The notes under the pieces: generated by a model
Database searches by the model: none
Told to the model about the DNA's origin: nothing
The model's input: only the letters and a program-made list of their open reading frames with translations
Shown: positions 1 to 8,511 of the stretch, one piece after another
Position numbering within the stretch: the stretch's first letter is position 1
Layout of the letters: the number at the start of each line of letters is the position of its first letter
NCBI RefSeq assembly: GCF_024343775.1
Contig: NZ_RJUF01000013.1
Coordinates: 1 to 57,485 of the forward strand
Reading direction: 5' to 3'
DNA length: 57,485 nt
DNA from: Lacihabitans soyangensis
GTDB lineage: Bacteria; Bacteroidota; Bacteroidia; Cytophagales; Spirosomataceae
Made by a program: the position numbers and the translations under genes

Positions 1-412
1 CCTCAGCCAATGTTCATGACGTAAACTATCTTGGAATGATAGACAAAAAAGAACAACTTGCAGGTTATGAGTTAATTGCAGACAAAGGTTATCTCTCATT
101 GGGCTATCAAACATCTCTTTTTGAACAAGACAAAATCAGACTAATAACACCAATTAGAGGTAATATGAAAGAAAGAGTAGATGTGTGGAATAAGTCTTAT
201 CGATATATTAGAAAAAGAATTGAAACACTTTTTTCACAACTCTGTGATCAAATGATGTTTAAAAGAAACTACTCAAAATCATTAGATGGCCTGCTTACAA
301 GAGTCGTTGCAAAGGTAAACGCTGTAGCTGTTTTACAATTCATAAATATGTCAAACAATAGACCAATAAATCAGTTGAAGCATGCCATGTTTATTTAAAC
401 CGCACAAGGGGT
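1..412 (+). mobile_element. right end of an IS982-type insertion sequence (partial)
   Basis: The window opens inside a transposase gene of IS982 type. After its stop codon the sequence AACCGCACAAGGGGT (398-412) follows; read in reverse it starts ACCCCTTGTGCGG, which looks like the outer end of an IS982-family inverted repeat (these commonly begin with AC and a run of C). The left end lies outside the window, so neither the inverted repeat pair nor a target duplication can be confirmed. The family assignment rests on the protein; the exact right boundary is inference. Confidence 0.45.
3..398 (+). CDS. IS982-family transposase, C-terminal part
   Basis: The reading frame is open from the first codon in the window (position 3), so the N-terminus and probably the first catalytic aspartate are cut off. 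The visible part begins SANVHDVNYL, then has LIADKGY, which carries the second catalytic Asp of the DDE fold, and RKRIETLFSQLCDQ, which carries the catalytic Glu in the RxRxE..FSQL context typical of IS982 transposases. The C-terminal RNYSKSLDGLLTRVVAKVNA helix region is also standard for the family. It would catalyse cut-and-paste movement of the element. About 131 residues are visible of a usual 290-300. No frameshift is seen in this part, so the element may be intact upstream. Confidence 0.8.
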   Translation, partial: SANVHDVNYLGMIDKKEQLAGYELIADKGYLSLGYQTSLFEQDKIRLITPIRGNMKERVDVWNKSYRYIRKRIETLFSQLCDQMMFKRNYSKSLDGLLTRVVAKVNAVAVLQFINMSNNRPINQLKHAMFI

Positions 413-478
413 TGATATACTTTTATTTGGTGGCTTGAGTTTCAAAATAAATTCCTTGATCAAAAATTTTCAAAATGA

Positions 479-922
479 ATTTCTATCGTATTGGTTAATT
501 TTTGTGGTTGGCCAATTTCTGAATTATTTGTTACATACAAAAAGGTATACTATTTAAGCTATGAGTAAGATTCGAAAAGCGGTAAAACAATAGATGGAAA
601 AAGTGTAGGACAATGGTATTTTTATTATGAAAACGGTCTTCCATATTTGTTTGGTTCATATGTGGATAGAAAAGAAGTTGGTTTATGGTATGAATGGTGT
701 GAAAATGGTAATTTAAAAGAGATTTTAAATTTCGTTGATGGAAATTATATACCTGTTTATTTCGCAACAGAAAGTGGTGAAGTATTAATGAAAGAAAGTA
801 CTTGGATAAGATTTGAAAAATTTTGTGCAGGAGGGTTTGATATTTTCGAAACCTCTTATAAAGAAGGTGTTTTAATAAAACATGAAAAAGTAGGCAGTGT
901 TAATTATTTAAGTTTTGAATAA
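479..922 (+). pseudogene. broken MORN/YwqK-like repeat protein
   Basis: One reading frame from 479 to 922 is interrupted only by a TAA at 566-568. After the stop it reads GKSVGQWYFYYENG followed by GLWYEWCENGNLKE, a pair of MORN-type repeats (G-x-W-x-x-[YW]-x-x-N-G) as found in YwqK-like antitoxin or immunity proteins. Before the stop the same frame reads ELFVTYKKVYYLSYE, which resembles the later segment ETSYKEGVLIKHE, suggesting it was once coding. No ATG lies in this frame between the stop and the repeats; only a TTG at 647 could start a 91-residue product. I read it as a decaying gene next to the insertion sequence. The function is unknown; MORN-like families often accompany secreted toxins, but no toxin is visible. 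Confidence 0.4.
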
Positions 923-947
923 ACTAGATTGTTAAATAGCTTTAAAG

Positions 948-1232
948 ATGATTTATTTGAAAGAAGCAAACGATAATTTAAGGGAAATTCTAACCAAGTT
1001 TCGTGAGGATAAAAAGGGCAAACATATTAGTGAGCACATTATTGCCTCTGAAATAGCACTCTCTCTCTCGGATTTATTCTTGATTAATGGAAGGGAAATT
1101 AGTAGTGAAGAAAAAGAATGGTTCAGGGCTGGAATTTATTTAGACTACATTTTTGGCGGAAGTCCTTGGGAAGAAATTCTTGTTAGATACAATAAAGTAT
1201 GTTTGGAATTGCAAAATCTTGGACAGCTTTGA
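948..1232 (+). CDS. hypothetical protein, 94 aa
   Basis: A small soluble, acidic and largely helical protein with no motif I recognise. It starts at ATG 948, 26 nt after the MORN-like remnant, and could be co-transcribed with it. Features visible are a charged N-terminal helix (NDNLREILTKFREDKKGK), a middle segment SEHIIASEIALSLSDLF and a tryptophan-containing C-terminal part (EWFRAGIYLDYIFGG). No signal peptide or membrane segment is present. Its place beside an insertion-sequence end and a MORN-like remnant fits accessory DNA such as an orphan immunity gene, but that is only context. Coding quality is reasonable; the function is not assigned. Confidence 0.5.
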   Translation: MIYLKEANDNLREILTKFREDKKGKHISEHIIASEIALSLSDLFLINGREISSEEKEWFRAGIYLDYIFGGSPWEEILVRYNKVCLELQNLGQL

Positions 1233-1373
1233 TCTAGTGCGAAACAAATAATATTGTTGAGAAACTAACGTAGTTTTGAAAAAGAACGCATGAAATTCTT
1301 ATCTCCGACTATAAAGAAATTTCGGTGTTGAATTAATCCTATGCTCTCTATCTGACTATGTGTTTAAAATAAA

Positions 1374-3590
1374 TCACCCCAAAACCTCCACCGCACCCAG
1401 CACATTTTCAGACAGATTTTTGAGCCATTTGAGTTGTTCTATAATTACTTTGGCCTCTTGAAGTTTGCTTCGCATTTCGGTGGACATGGTCATAATGCCT
1501 GATTCTATTTCTAGGTTTCTTTTCAGATTAAGTTCCGCATATTTTTTTTCTAAAATCTCGAAGGCTTCAAAACACTTGTCTGGGTTTTTAGCCACACTTT
1601 TTCCTTTCAAAATAGCTATGGCATTTTGCAGGTTTACACAAATGTAATCCATGATAGTTTCAAAGCTTTCTGAGGTATTGGTAGTTTTATGGCTTTGAAT
1701 ATAAGCCGAATATGCCGCTATTCCGGAAAGAAAACTATGATTTAATAAAACGGCAGCATAGATATTGCTCACCTGGTTTTTCTTTGATTTTGGCTCCTCT
1801 TGCAATCTTTGAAATGCTCCGTTCAAATTGCCATTTTTAATGAAAGCATCTTTGCGAATCAATCGGTAAGCCGTGTCAGCTTCTTGTTTCGTTCTGTAAA
1901 GGTTATTAACTGCTTTCAGGTAGTTGAGATTCGCAATTAGGGCTTTTCGAATGGCATCTTTGATATTTTCTTTTTCCCAAACCGGCCAAATAAAATACAT
2001 GGCAAAAAGTGAAATCAAAACGCCAACGAAAGTGTAAAGTCCACGGTTAAGAATGATTTCGATGGAGTCGTTTTCGTTTAAAACGTATAAAAGCAAAATA
2101 CTGATTGTAATTCCAGCCGAAGCAATTTTATAGTTTTTGTTGATAAACGAAAAGCCAACCAATAAGGAAATGGCCGCCGTGGTGCCATAAACTACATTGT
2201 TTTCGACAAAATAAACCAATGCCAAGGTAAAAATCATCCCTAGGATAGTGCCCGCCATGCGGCTTTTGGCCCTATTTTTTGTAAGGCCATAGTTGGGTCT
2301 GAGAATCACCATGGTGGTTACAATAATCCAGTTGGTGTAGGTGGGGTCAAGTGCCTGGCCTATTATAAAACTCAACAAAAAGGCCATGGTCAGTCGAATG
2401 GAATGCCTAAAAATAACCGACTCGGTGTTAAGGTTTATTTTGATAGTATTCCAAGAATAGTTTTGAGTGGTGATAAATTGGCTGTTTCTTTTTGGTACCA
2501 ATTGTGACTCTTGCAACAGGTTGTTATAGATGTTGTCTATCAGTTTTAGCTTTTCTAGCTCTCTTTGTTCGTGGTCTAACAAGTTTCTCATCATCAGAGC
2601 ACCTTCACGAGCTTTAGGGAGTTTTACAGCATCTACGTATGCTTTTATACTTTCTTCTGCATTGATTTGAGCCTCATCAAGCTTCGACTCTAACCGAAAC
2701 GGTTTACTGTTTCTAAGTGCTTCGCTAAGTTTTTGTAGTTCATCGGCCACGAGACCAGAGGTTTTTTGAAATGGTAGCAGAAGGTGTGTATATTCCCCCA
2801 ATTCCTCTTCAAATTCGTCAAAATCAGGGTTCCAAGCAATGGCCATTTCGTACAGATCTATCATTTCTATGAAAAGCAAGTAGAGTTTTCTGTTTTCAGA
2901 GGTTGATAGTAATTTAGACTTTTCTGACATCAACATACTCCGAAGTAACTCGTGGTTTTCGTTGATTGCACTTTGGGTTTTCAGCAACCTATACTGTAAA
3001 TCGGGAGTGTTTGTCGTGGCATTCCATTTGATATCATCACTCATTTTCAGGTAGTTGGACGTCAGCTCTATGCATTCTGCCAATAACAACTGGATGTGCC
3101 TTTTCTGAAAAATAAACTGGCTTAAAGCAGAAACAATTATACAGACAATTCCGCCAAGGCCTACTAGTTTTAGGATTTCTAACTCAGGTAGCGAGTATTT
3201 ATGCAACATAAAGCCCATTACTACCGCAAATAGACCTGCAAAACCAATCATAGACCCACGAAAACCAAAAACAGAGAGCATGGAGGAAGCAAAAACGAGT
3301 AATGCAAGTATTGGAATGCGGATGTAATCAGGAAAATTTACCGACAATAAGAACCCTGAGAGTACTATCAAGCCCAATGAAAGGCTGTAAAACATACCTA
3401 TGATTCTGTTTCTGTTGGTGCCTTCTATGTTTGAAAAGTAGGCAAACATTACTCCAACCACAATAGACATACCAGCCGGGTAATTATCTGTTGAGAATCC
3501 CCAATAAATAGGCAAAACCAACAAGACACTGACAATGCTAGCTCTGAAAAAATCGAATGAGTTGATATGTTTGTTAAGCTTTTGGGGCAA
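1374..3590 (-). CDS. FUSC-family inner-membrane protein
   Basis: A 738-residue membrane protein with the layout of the FUSC/YccS group: a first block of hydrophobic helices (about residues 15-170), a long soluble helical region (about 175-410), a second membrane block (about 415-545) that contains the typical NWIIVTTMVILRPNYG and RMAGTILGM segments, and a C-terminal soluble helical domain. Members are related to aromatic acid efflux proteins (AaeB) and fusaric-acid resistance proteins, but most Bacteroidota copies have no known substrate. It starts at ATG 3590, 148 nt from the divergent gene at 3739, so each probably has its own promoter in that gap. No partner periplasmic adaptor gene is adjacent, so a complete efflux system is not shown. 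Confidence 0.8.
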   Translation of the reverse strand: MPQKLNKHINSFDFFRASIVSVLLVLPIYWGFSTDNYPAGMSIVVGVMFAYFSNIEGTNRNRIIGMFYSLSLGLIVLSGFLLSVNFPDYIRIPILALLVFASSMLSVFGFRGSMIGFAGLFAVVMGFMLHKYSLPELEILKLVGLGGIVCIIVSALSQFIFQKRHIQLLLAECIELTSNYLKMSDDIKWNATTNTPDLQYRLLKTQSAINENHELLRSMLMSEKSKLLSTSENRKLYLLFIEMIDLYEMAIAWNPDFDEFEEELGEYTHLLLPFQKTSGLVADELQKLSEALRNSKPFRLESKLDEAQINAEESIKAYVDAVKLPKAREGALMMRNLLDHEQRELEKLKLIDNIYNNLLQESQLVPKRNSQFITTQNYSWNTIKINLNTESVIFRHSIRLTMAFLLSFIIGQALDPTYTNWIIVTTMVILRPNYGLTKNRAKSRMAGTILGMIFTLALVYFVENNVVYGTTAAISLLVGFSFINKNYKIASAGITISILLLYVLNENDSIEIILNRGLYTFVGVLISLFAMYFIWPVWEKENIKDAIRKALIANLNYLKAVNNLYRTKQEADTAYRLIRKDAFIKNGNLNGAFQRLQEEPKSKKNQVSNIYAAVLLNHSFLSGIAAYSAYIQSHKTTNTSESFETIMDYICVNLQNAIAILKGKSVAKNPDKCFEAFEILEKKYAELNLKRNLEIESGIMTMSTEMRSKLQEAKVIIEQLKWLKNLSENVLGAVEVLG

Positions 3591-3738
3591 GATGCTGAAA
3601 TGTTTTTCTCAAAAATAAAACATAAAAAAACATATTATCGCTTTTTTAGAAAAAGGCTTGGTAATCTTACGTTTTGGTAAGAAATATTACATAAATACTG
3701 AAAAAAATGTTTCTATTTTGTGCATAAATATTTAAAAC

Positions 3739-4191
3739 ATGACAAATCGCTTAGCAAAAGATTACTGGCTGGTTGGAATACAATTCTTTTTGTTTTTCCT
3801 ATTTCTTTTTCCAACGAACTACCATTTAGAGATACCCGCTTTTTTGCAAATTCCGAGTTTGATTCTGGCCATTGTGGGCTTGATAATTGTTCTGGTAGCT
3901 TTATTCAATCTCGATAAAGCCTTGACGGCATTTCCAACGCCTAAAAATAATTCTGAATTGATAACTTCTGGCGTCTACAAATGTGTGCGACATCCTATGT
4001 ATACCGGTATATTGTTAACTGTTTTCAGTTTTGCTTTTTACTCTGAGTCTTTTTCTAGACTGACTATTTCAGTACTTCTCATGATTTTGTTTTATTTCAA
4101 AACTAACTACGAAGAGCAGAAACTCTTACAAAAATACCCTGTATACAATGCCTACAAAGCCCGAACAGGTAGATTTGTTCCGAGATTTTAG
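3739..4191 (+). CDS. isoprenylcysteine/phospholipid methyltransferase-like membrane protein
   Basis: A 150-residue protein with three or four hydrophobic helices and the motif SGVYKCVRHPMYTGILL followed near the C-terminus by NYEEQKLLQKYP and the closing YKARTGRFVPRF. The R-H-P-x-Y and E-E-x-x-L elements form the S-adenosylmethionine site in the ICMT/PEMT methyltransferase fold. In bacteria such proteins are rarely characterised; substrates may be lipids or small hydrophobic molecules. ATG 3739 opens directly before the first helix. The stop overlaps the stop of the convergent gene at 4188 by 4 bp. The family is clear and the substrate unknown. Confidence 0.75.
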   Translation: MTNRLAKDYWLVGIQFFLFFLFLFPTNYHLEIPAFLQIPSLILAIVGLIIVLVALFNLDKALTAFPTPKNNSELITSGVYKCVRHPMYTGILLTVFSFAFYSESFSRLTISVLLMILFYFKTNYEEQKLLQKYPVYNAYKARTGRFVPRF

Positions 4192-5162
4192 GAATTCATT
4201 TTTACTACTACTTTACCCAAGTGCTTGCCTTCGCTGAAATAATTAATTAACCTTGGAATTTCCTCAAATCTATAAGGCCCATCAATTTGTATTTGTATTT
4301 TCTTTTCTTTAATTAATTCCAAAACCTCATTCAGGCCCTTGTTGGGTTTTAGTGCCAACACTTCCAATTTTTTAGTTGAAAAAAGCGAGATAATTTTTCC
4401 CAACAAATAAACTCCCAAAAGTCCTTGTATTCTGCCGCCAATGGTGATGTATTTCCCACCAGAACTTAAAGACCTCAGATAGGAAGAGACTGGTTTGTTT
4501 GTTTTACAATCCAAAATGATATCATACTTTTCGTCGTTTTGGGTAAAATTTTCCTTTTTGTAGTCTATCAATCTATCATAGCCGAGATGCTTTAAAAACT
4601 CAATTTTCTCGGCTGAATCTACTCCAGAAATTTTGCAATCAAACTTTTTTGCCAACTGAAAAGCGAAATAACCTACTCCTCCACCTGCACCGTTAATGAG
4701 GATTTTTTGACCGTTTTTTAAACCACCTATTTGTTCGAAAGCTTGCAAAGCCAAACCAGCAGCGTGGGGGATTGCCGCTGCTTCTTCCATGCTTAAGAAA
4801 TCAGGTTTTTTAAGAAGAGCGTTCTCGTTGATACAACAAAATTCGGCATAACTACCGAAACCAAAATCCGAAATATCGCCAAAAACGGCATCACCTTCTT
4901 TAAATAATTGTACTTCGGAGCCAATTTTAACTATAATACCAGCTAGTTCTATGCCAGGTGTAGGATTTTTTGGTTTCCAAAAACCAAACATCAACCTATA
5001 CAAATAAGGTCTGCCGGTTACCAAACTCCAGTCAAAATCATTGATAGTGGTTGCGAACACTTTTACCAAAACTTCGTTGGGTTGGGGTTCGGGTGTTGGT
5101 ATCTCGGCTACCTCAAGAACCTTTTCAGGATTTCCATAATTTTGGTATAAAAGGGCTCGCAT
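4188..5162 (-). CDS. zinc-independent alcohol dehydrogenase / quinone oxidoreductase-like
   Basis: A 324-residue medium-chain reductase of the quinone-oxidoreductase branch. The N-terminal GroES-like domain (MRALLYQNYGNPEKVLEVAE) is followed by a Rossmann domain with GAGGGVGYFAFQLAK as the NAD(P)H-binding glycine motif and ISGVDSAEK after the second strand. The catalytic zinc cysteines of true alcohol dehydrogenases are absent, which fits an NADPH-dependent quinone or enone reductase. I chose ATG 5162 because the alternative in-frame TTG at 5186 lies in AT-rich leader and adds eight residues before the usual family start. Neighbours give no pathway hint. The substrate cannot be predicted. Confidence 0.8.
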   Translation of the reverse strand: MRALLYQNYGNPEKVLEVAEIPTPEPQPNEVLVKVFATTINDFDWSLVTGRPYLYRLMFGFWKPKNPTPGIELAGIIVKIGSEVQLFKEGDAVFGDISDFGFGSYAEFCCINENALLKKPDFLSMEEAAAIPHAAGLALQAFEQIGGLKNGQKILINGAGGGVGYFAFQLAKKFDCKISGVDSAEKIEFLKHLGYDRLIDYKKENFTQNDEKYDIILDCKTNKPVSSYLRSLSSGGKYITIGGRIQGLLGVYLLGKIISLFSTKKLEVLALKPNKGLNEVLELIKEKKIQIQIDGPYRFEEIPRLINYFSEGKHLGKVVVKMNS

Positions 5163-5232
5163 ATTTTCAAAAATTATATAACCCAAAACTATAATTTTAT
5201 TTTTTTTAACTGAAAGAGTTTTTGATAGATGT

Positions 5233-5622
5233 TCAGTTAGCTGTTTCAGTGGCTTCTATCAAGGCTAAATATGCTCCTGCCGGATCTTGAATTACGGCAA
5301 ACATATCTTTGCCCATTTTTCTTGGGCCGTCCATTGTTTTTCCTCCCAGTTTTTGACAGTTCTCTAAACTCTCCCTGAGATTTTTGACAATCACATAGTT
5401 TAGCCATTGAGAGGGAATGTTGGCATTGGAGCCTTTTTTATGGCAAATACCTGCTATGCATTCATCACCTGGTTCAAGTGCGTTGTGCACATTGTAGTCT
5501 ACGTAATCGGCTACTGGTTGCTCGCTAAATGTCCAACCTACCACCGAGCCATAGAATTCCTTAATCTGCTCGGCATTTTCTACCGTCAAATCGGTCCAAA
5601 GTATTTTTCCTTTTGCTTGCAT
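5233..5622 (-). CDS. VOC (glyoxalase/bleomycin-resistance fold) protein
   Basis: A 129-residue single VOC domain pair starting KILWTDLTVENAEQIKEFYGSVVGWTFSEQ, the usual first beta-alpha-beta module with the F-Y-x-x-V-x-G-W pattern, and ending in DPAGAYLALIEAT, the usual last strands. The middle has a short cysteine-containing stretch (GDECIAGICHKKG). Proteins of this kind bind divalent metals and small hydrophobic molecules; many Bacteroidota copies are unassigned glyoxalase-like proteins. It lies 70 nt upstream of the dehydrogenase on the same strand, so a two-gene transcript is possible. Function beyond the fold is not supported. Confidence 0.75.
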   Translation of the reverse strand: MQAKGKILWTDLTVENAEQIKEFYGSVVGWTFSEQPVADYVDYNVHNALEPGDECIAGICHKKGSNANIPSQWLNYVIVKNLRESLENCQKLGGKTMDGPRKMGKDMFAVIQDPAGAYLALIEATETAN

Positions 5623-5747
5623 TTGTTCTTATGTATGAAATGTCACATTTCCTTTAGGGTTGCTGACCTAGTTTTGTGATATAAATAATTCTGGATTCAA
5701 TTTAATATTTAATGATTCTACAATTGAAGTTTTAAAGTTTATTTTTT

Positions 5748-5767
5748 ATATGAAAATATCGTCATAT
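5748..5767. promoter_or_regulatory. candidate ArsR operator 1 (ATATG-N10-CATAT)
   Basis: A perfect inverted repeat ATATGA-N8-TCATAT spans these bases and overlaps the -7 promoter box of arsR at 5765-5772. The same ATATG-N10-CATAT layout recurs at 6122-6141 before the next gene. An ArsR dimer bound here would block the promoter, the usual mode for this family. The palindromes are seen directly; their role is inference. Confidence 0.55.
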
Positions 5768-5772
5768 ATTTG
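5765..5772 (+). promoter_or_regulatory. -7 promoter box of the arsR gene (TATATTTG)
   Basis: TATATTTG matches the Bacteroidota -7 consensus TAnnTTTG and lies 33 nt before the arsR start codon at 5805. No convincing TTG -33 box is seen at the expected distance. It overlaps operator 1, consistent with autorepression. Confidence 0.5.
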
Positions 5773-5804
5773 AATTAATTTTATTTCCGATTTGTTGGTC
5801 TTTT

Positions 5805-6104
5805 ATGGTACAAGAAATTAACTTAGAGAAATTCGAGAAAGCGGCGTTTATCCTCAAAACGGTAGCCCATCCGATGAGATTGGCCATTGTTGAGTTGTTG
5901 AATGCCAATGAGTCACTTTCGGTAAATGAGATTTGTGAGAAACTGAATAGCGAACAGTCGCTCGTATCCCACCACTTAATTAACATGAAACTAAAAGGTA
6001 TTTTACAGTCAAGTAGAGAAGGGCAGTTTATTAATTATTCTTTGAAATTGAAAGAAATCAATAACTTGCTCGATTGTGTAGAAAACTGTACCTGTCACTT
6101 TTAA
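5805..6104 (+). CDS. ArsR-family transcriptional regulator, likely sulfur-responsive
   Basis: A 99-residue winged-helix repressor. It has the ArsR core: LKTVAHPMRLAIVELL (helix before the HTH), VNEICEKLNSEQSLVSHHLINMK (recognition region) and a short wing (GILQSSREGQFINYSL). It lacks the ELCVCDL metal site of arsenic sensors. Cysteines are C44 in the HTH region and C91, C95 and C97 in a Cys-rich tail (DCVENCTCHF), which could form thiol or persulfide sensing pairs as in the BigR/SqrR subgroup. It heads the sulfur gene cluster, and two matching palindromes flank it, so it is probably the cluster's repressor and responds to sulfide, persulfide or a related signal. The signal is inferred from gene context. 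Confidence 0.8.
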   Translation: MVQEINLEKFEKAAFILKTVAHPMRLAIVELLNANESLSVNEICEKLNSEQSLVSHHLINMKLKGILQSSREGQFINYSLKLKEINNLLDCVENCTCHF

Positions 6105-6121
6105 TATTTTTTTTAAAGACT

Positions 6122-6141
6122 ATATGATAAAAACAACATAT
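6122..6141. promoter_or_regulatory. candidate ArsR operator 2 (ATATG-N10-CATAT)
   Basis: A second ATATG-N10-CATAT palindrome with the same spacing as operator 1, placed between the arsR stop (6104) and the TauE start (6196). It would let the regulator act on the downstream genes separately from its own promoter. Seen directly; function inferred from the repeated architecture. Confidence 0.5.
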
Positions 6142-6195
6142 ATTCATAAGTCTATGGTTTAAGTAGATTACTTTGTTTGAATTTTGATTGGAATA

Positions 6196-6993
6196 ATGGA
6201 AATAATTGGATTTTTCGGTGCTCTAATAATGGGCGTATCGCTGGGTTTAATAGGAGGTGGGGGATCTATACTCACTGTACCTATTTTAGTCTACCTTTTT
6301 CATGTGGACCCTGTTTTGGCTACGGCTTATTCGCTCTTTATTGTTGGATTTACCAGTTTGTTGGGCTCTAGCAGTCATATTAGGCAAGGAAACATCCATT
6401 GGCGAACAGCCTTGGTTTTCGGTATTCCATCTATCATAAGTGTGTATATCACTCGGCAGTTTCTGGTGCCACTTATACCGCAAGAGATTTTTAGTGTTGG
6501 TGATTTTCTGATCACAAAACCGGTTCTGATGCTTTTGGTGTTTGCGGTTTTGATGGTCATAGCCTCTTACTCCATGATTAAGCCGGGTAAGAATCAGGTA
6601 GAAGGAGCGGTAGAGGAAGTAGATTATAGGTATTTACTGATTCTACTCGAAGGCTTGGGAGTAGGTATGATTACAGGTTTTGTAGGTGCTGGTGGAGGTT
6701 TTTTGATTATACCTGCTTTGGTACTTTTGGCCAAACTACCTATGAAAAAAGCCGTAGGTACTTCATTGGTTATCATTGGGCTAAAATCACTTATTGGTTT
6801 TATGGGTGATGTGAATGGCAATTCACTGATAGACTGGAGATTCCTAGCCATTTTTACGTCTATTGCCGCTTTGGGTATTTTCTTGGGAAGTCATTTTTCT
6901 AAGAAAGTCAAAGACGAGAAACTCAAGCCTATTTTTGGATATTTTGTCTTGATTATGGGTATTTATATTTTAGTAAAGGAACTGATTTTTTAA
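6196..6993 (+). CDS. TauE/SafE-family sulfite/organosulfonate exporter
   Basis: A roughly 265-residue polytopic membrane protein with two homologous halves, each starting with a glycine-rich helix: GVSLGLIGGGGSILTVPIL near the N-terminus and GMITGFVGAGGGFLIIPALV near residue 155. These repeated G-x-G-G-G-x-[FL] segments are diagnostic of the TauE/SafE family, which exports sulfite, sulfonates or related anions. I chose ATG 6196 rather than the in-frame TTG at 6184, because it leads straight into the first helix. It lies 30 nt before the persulfide-dioxygenase-like gene, so sulfite made by that enzyme is a plausible cargo. Substrate is inferred from context. Confidence 0.85.
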   Translation: MEIIGFFGALIMGVSLGLIGGGGSILTVPILVYLFHVDPVLATAYSLFIVGFTSLLGSSSHIRQGNIHWRTALVFGIPSIISVYITRQFLVPLIPQEIFSVGDFLITKPVLMLLVFAVLMVIASYSMIKPGKNQVEGAVEEVDYRYLLILLEGLGVGMITGFVGAGGGFLIIPALVLLAKLPMKKAVGTSLVIIGLKSLIGFMGDVNGNSLIDWRFLAIFTSIAALGIFLGSHFSKKVKDEKLKPIFGYFVLIMGIYILVKELIF

Positions 6994-7023
6994 TTTGAAA
7001 TTAATAGAAACCAAAATAAAGCT

Positions 7024-8442
7024 ATGCTAATAGAACAAATTTATACGGGATGTTTGGCTCAAGGAGCGTACTATGTAGAGTCCGAGGGCGAATGTGTAAT
7101 CATCGATCCACTCCGTGAGGTTAATCAATACATTGAAAAGGCTACAGAAAACGGAGCGAAAATTAAGTATATTCTCGAAACACATTTTCATGCAGACTTT
7201 GTGAGTGGTCATTTGGAGCTTTCAAAAAAAACTGGGGCTACCATAGTTTATGGCCCAACAGCCAAGCCAGATTTTGAGGCATTAATAGCCACAGATGGTC
7301 AAATCCTGGAAGTGGGAAAGCTAAAAATCAAGGTTTTGCATACACCAGGACACACCATGGAGTCCACCACTTATTTGTTGTTTGATGAAAACGGCAAAGA
7401 GTATTGTATTTTCTCTGGTGATACTTTGTTTATTGGTGATGTGGGTCGTCCAGACTTGGCACAAAAATCTGACCTAACGATTCATGATTTAGCTGGTTTT
7501 CTTTTTGATTCATTGAGAAACAAAATAATGACCTTGCCAGATACGCTTTTGGTATATCCTGCCCATGGAGCGGGTTCGGCTTGTGGTAAAAACATGAGCA
7601 AAGAAACCTATGACACTTTGGGCAACCAAAAGATGTTTAACTATGCTCTACGTGCAAATATGAGTCGTGAAGAGTTTATCAAGGAAGTAACGGATGGCTT
7701 AGAATTGGTGCCACCGCCGTATTATTTCCCTAAAAATGTAATGATGAACAAGACAGGTGCAAAGGACGTAGACATGGTAAAATCCCAAGTGCAAGCTCTT
7801 TCGCCAGCCGCTTTTGAGGCTGCTGCCAACGAAACTGGTGCTATTATGATTGACACTCGTCCGCAACAAACTTTCAAAAACGCATTTGTGCCAAACTCTA
7901 TTTTTATAGGTATCAAGGGTGATTTTGCTCCTTGGGTAGGTACACTTTTGACTGATATTGAGCAGCCTATCTTGATTATTGCCGACGAAGAAAATCGAGA
8001 GGATGTAATAACAAGACTTTCAAGAGTGGGTTATGACAACATCATTGGCTACTTGGATGGTGGTGTAGAGGCTTGGACAGCCGCTGGAAAAGAAACTGAC
8101 AGCATAGAATCCATCAGTGCTTTAGAATTTGCTGAGAAATTTAAGGCAGCGGAAGGCAAAATATTGGTAAAAGACGTAAGAAAACCTACCGAATATTCAG
8201 CAGAACATGTGGATGACGCCATGAATATTCCTTTGGCGAATTTGAGCAAGAACATGACCGAATTCTCAAAAACAGAATCCAATTACTTGCATTGTGCCAG
8301 CGGTTATAGATCAATGGTGGCGGCGTCTATCCTCAAATCCCGTGGTTTTGACAACGTAGTTGATGTGGCTGGTGGTTTTAAGGCTATTGCTGAAACTGAC
8401 GTTCCGAGAACTGATTTTGTTTGTCAAACCAAGATGAAGTAA
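7024..8442 (+). CDS. MBL-fold persulfide dioxygenase-like protein with two rhodanese domains
   Basis: A 472-residue fusion. Residues 1-235 form an ETHE1-type metallo-beta-lactamase domain with THFHADFVSGH (H54, H56, D58, H63), a later HTPGHT histidine motif, SGDTLFIGDVGRPDL and the typical PAHGAGSACG. Two rhodanese domains follow (about 260-360 and 370-470). The first lacks a catalytic cysteine (it has IIADEENRED at that place), while the second has the active-site loop HCASGYRS with Cys424. The enzyme family (Blh/CstB-like) oxidises glutathione or other persulfides to sulfite and moves sulfane sulfur. With the ArsR repressor and sulfite exporter before it, a sulfide/persulfide detoxification or oxidation role is well supported. 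Lack of a signal peptide indicates a cytoplasmic location. Confidence 0.9.
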   Translation: MLIEQIYTGCLAQGAYYVESEGECVIIDPLREVNQYIEKATENGAKIKYILETHFHADFVSGHLELSKKTGATIVYGPTAKPDFEALIATDGQILEVGKLKIKVLHTPGHTMESTTYLLFDENGKEYCIFSGDTLFIGDVGRPDLAQKSDLTIHDLAGFLFDSLRNKIMTLPDTLLVYPAHGAGSACGKNMSKETYDTLGNQKMFNYALRANMSREEFIKEVTDGLELVPPPYYFPKNVMMNKTGAKDVDMVKSQVQALSPAAFEAAANETGAIMIDTRPQQTFKNAFVPNSIFIGIKGDFAPWVGTLLTDIEQPILIIADEENREDVITRLSRVGYDNIIGYLDGGVEAWTAAGKETDSIESISALEFAEKFKAAEGKILVKDVRKPTEYSAEHVDDAMNIPLANLSKNMTEFSKTESNYLHCASGYRSMVAASILKSRGFDNVVDVAGGFKAIAETDVPRTDFVCQTKMK

Positions 8443-8471
8443 GAAAATTTTTAAGGGTTAAATAGTAATCC

Positions 8472-8511
8472 AATAATTGGGGTTCAGTCTCTGTACCCCC
8501 AAATTATTTTT
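8472..8511 (+). terminator. candidate intrinsic terminator after the persulfide dioxygenase gene
   Basis: Arms AATAATTGGGG (8472-8482) and CCCCAAATTATT (8497-8508) can pair with one bulged base and are followed by a T-rich run. The hairpin sits 30 nt after the stop codon and would split the sulfur cluster into an arsR-tauE-dioxygenase unit and a yeeE-to-porin unit. The gap 8509-8639 holds AT-rich leader with no clear promoter box that I could identify. Confidence 0.5.

Noticed and set aside
6286-6851. Several antisense frames in the TauE/SafE gene
   Set aside because: Mirror frames of a membrane protein gene with glycine-rich repeats; no supporting signals.
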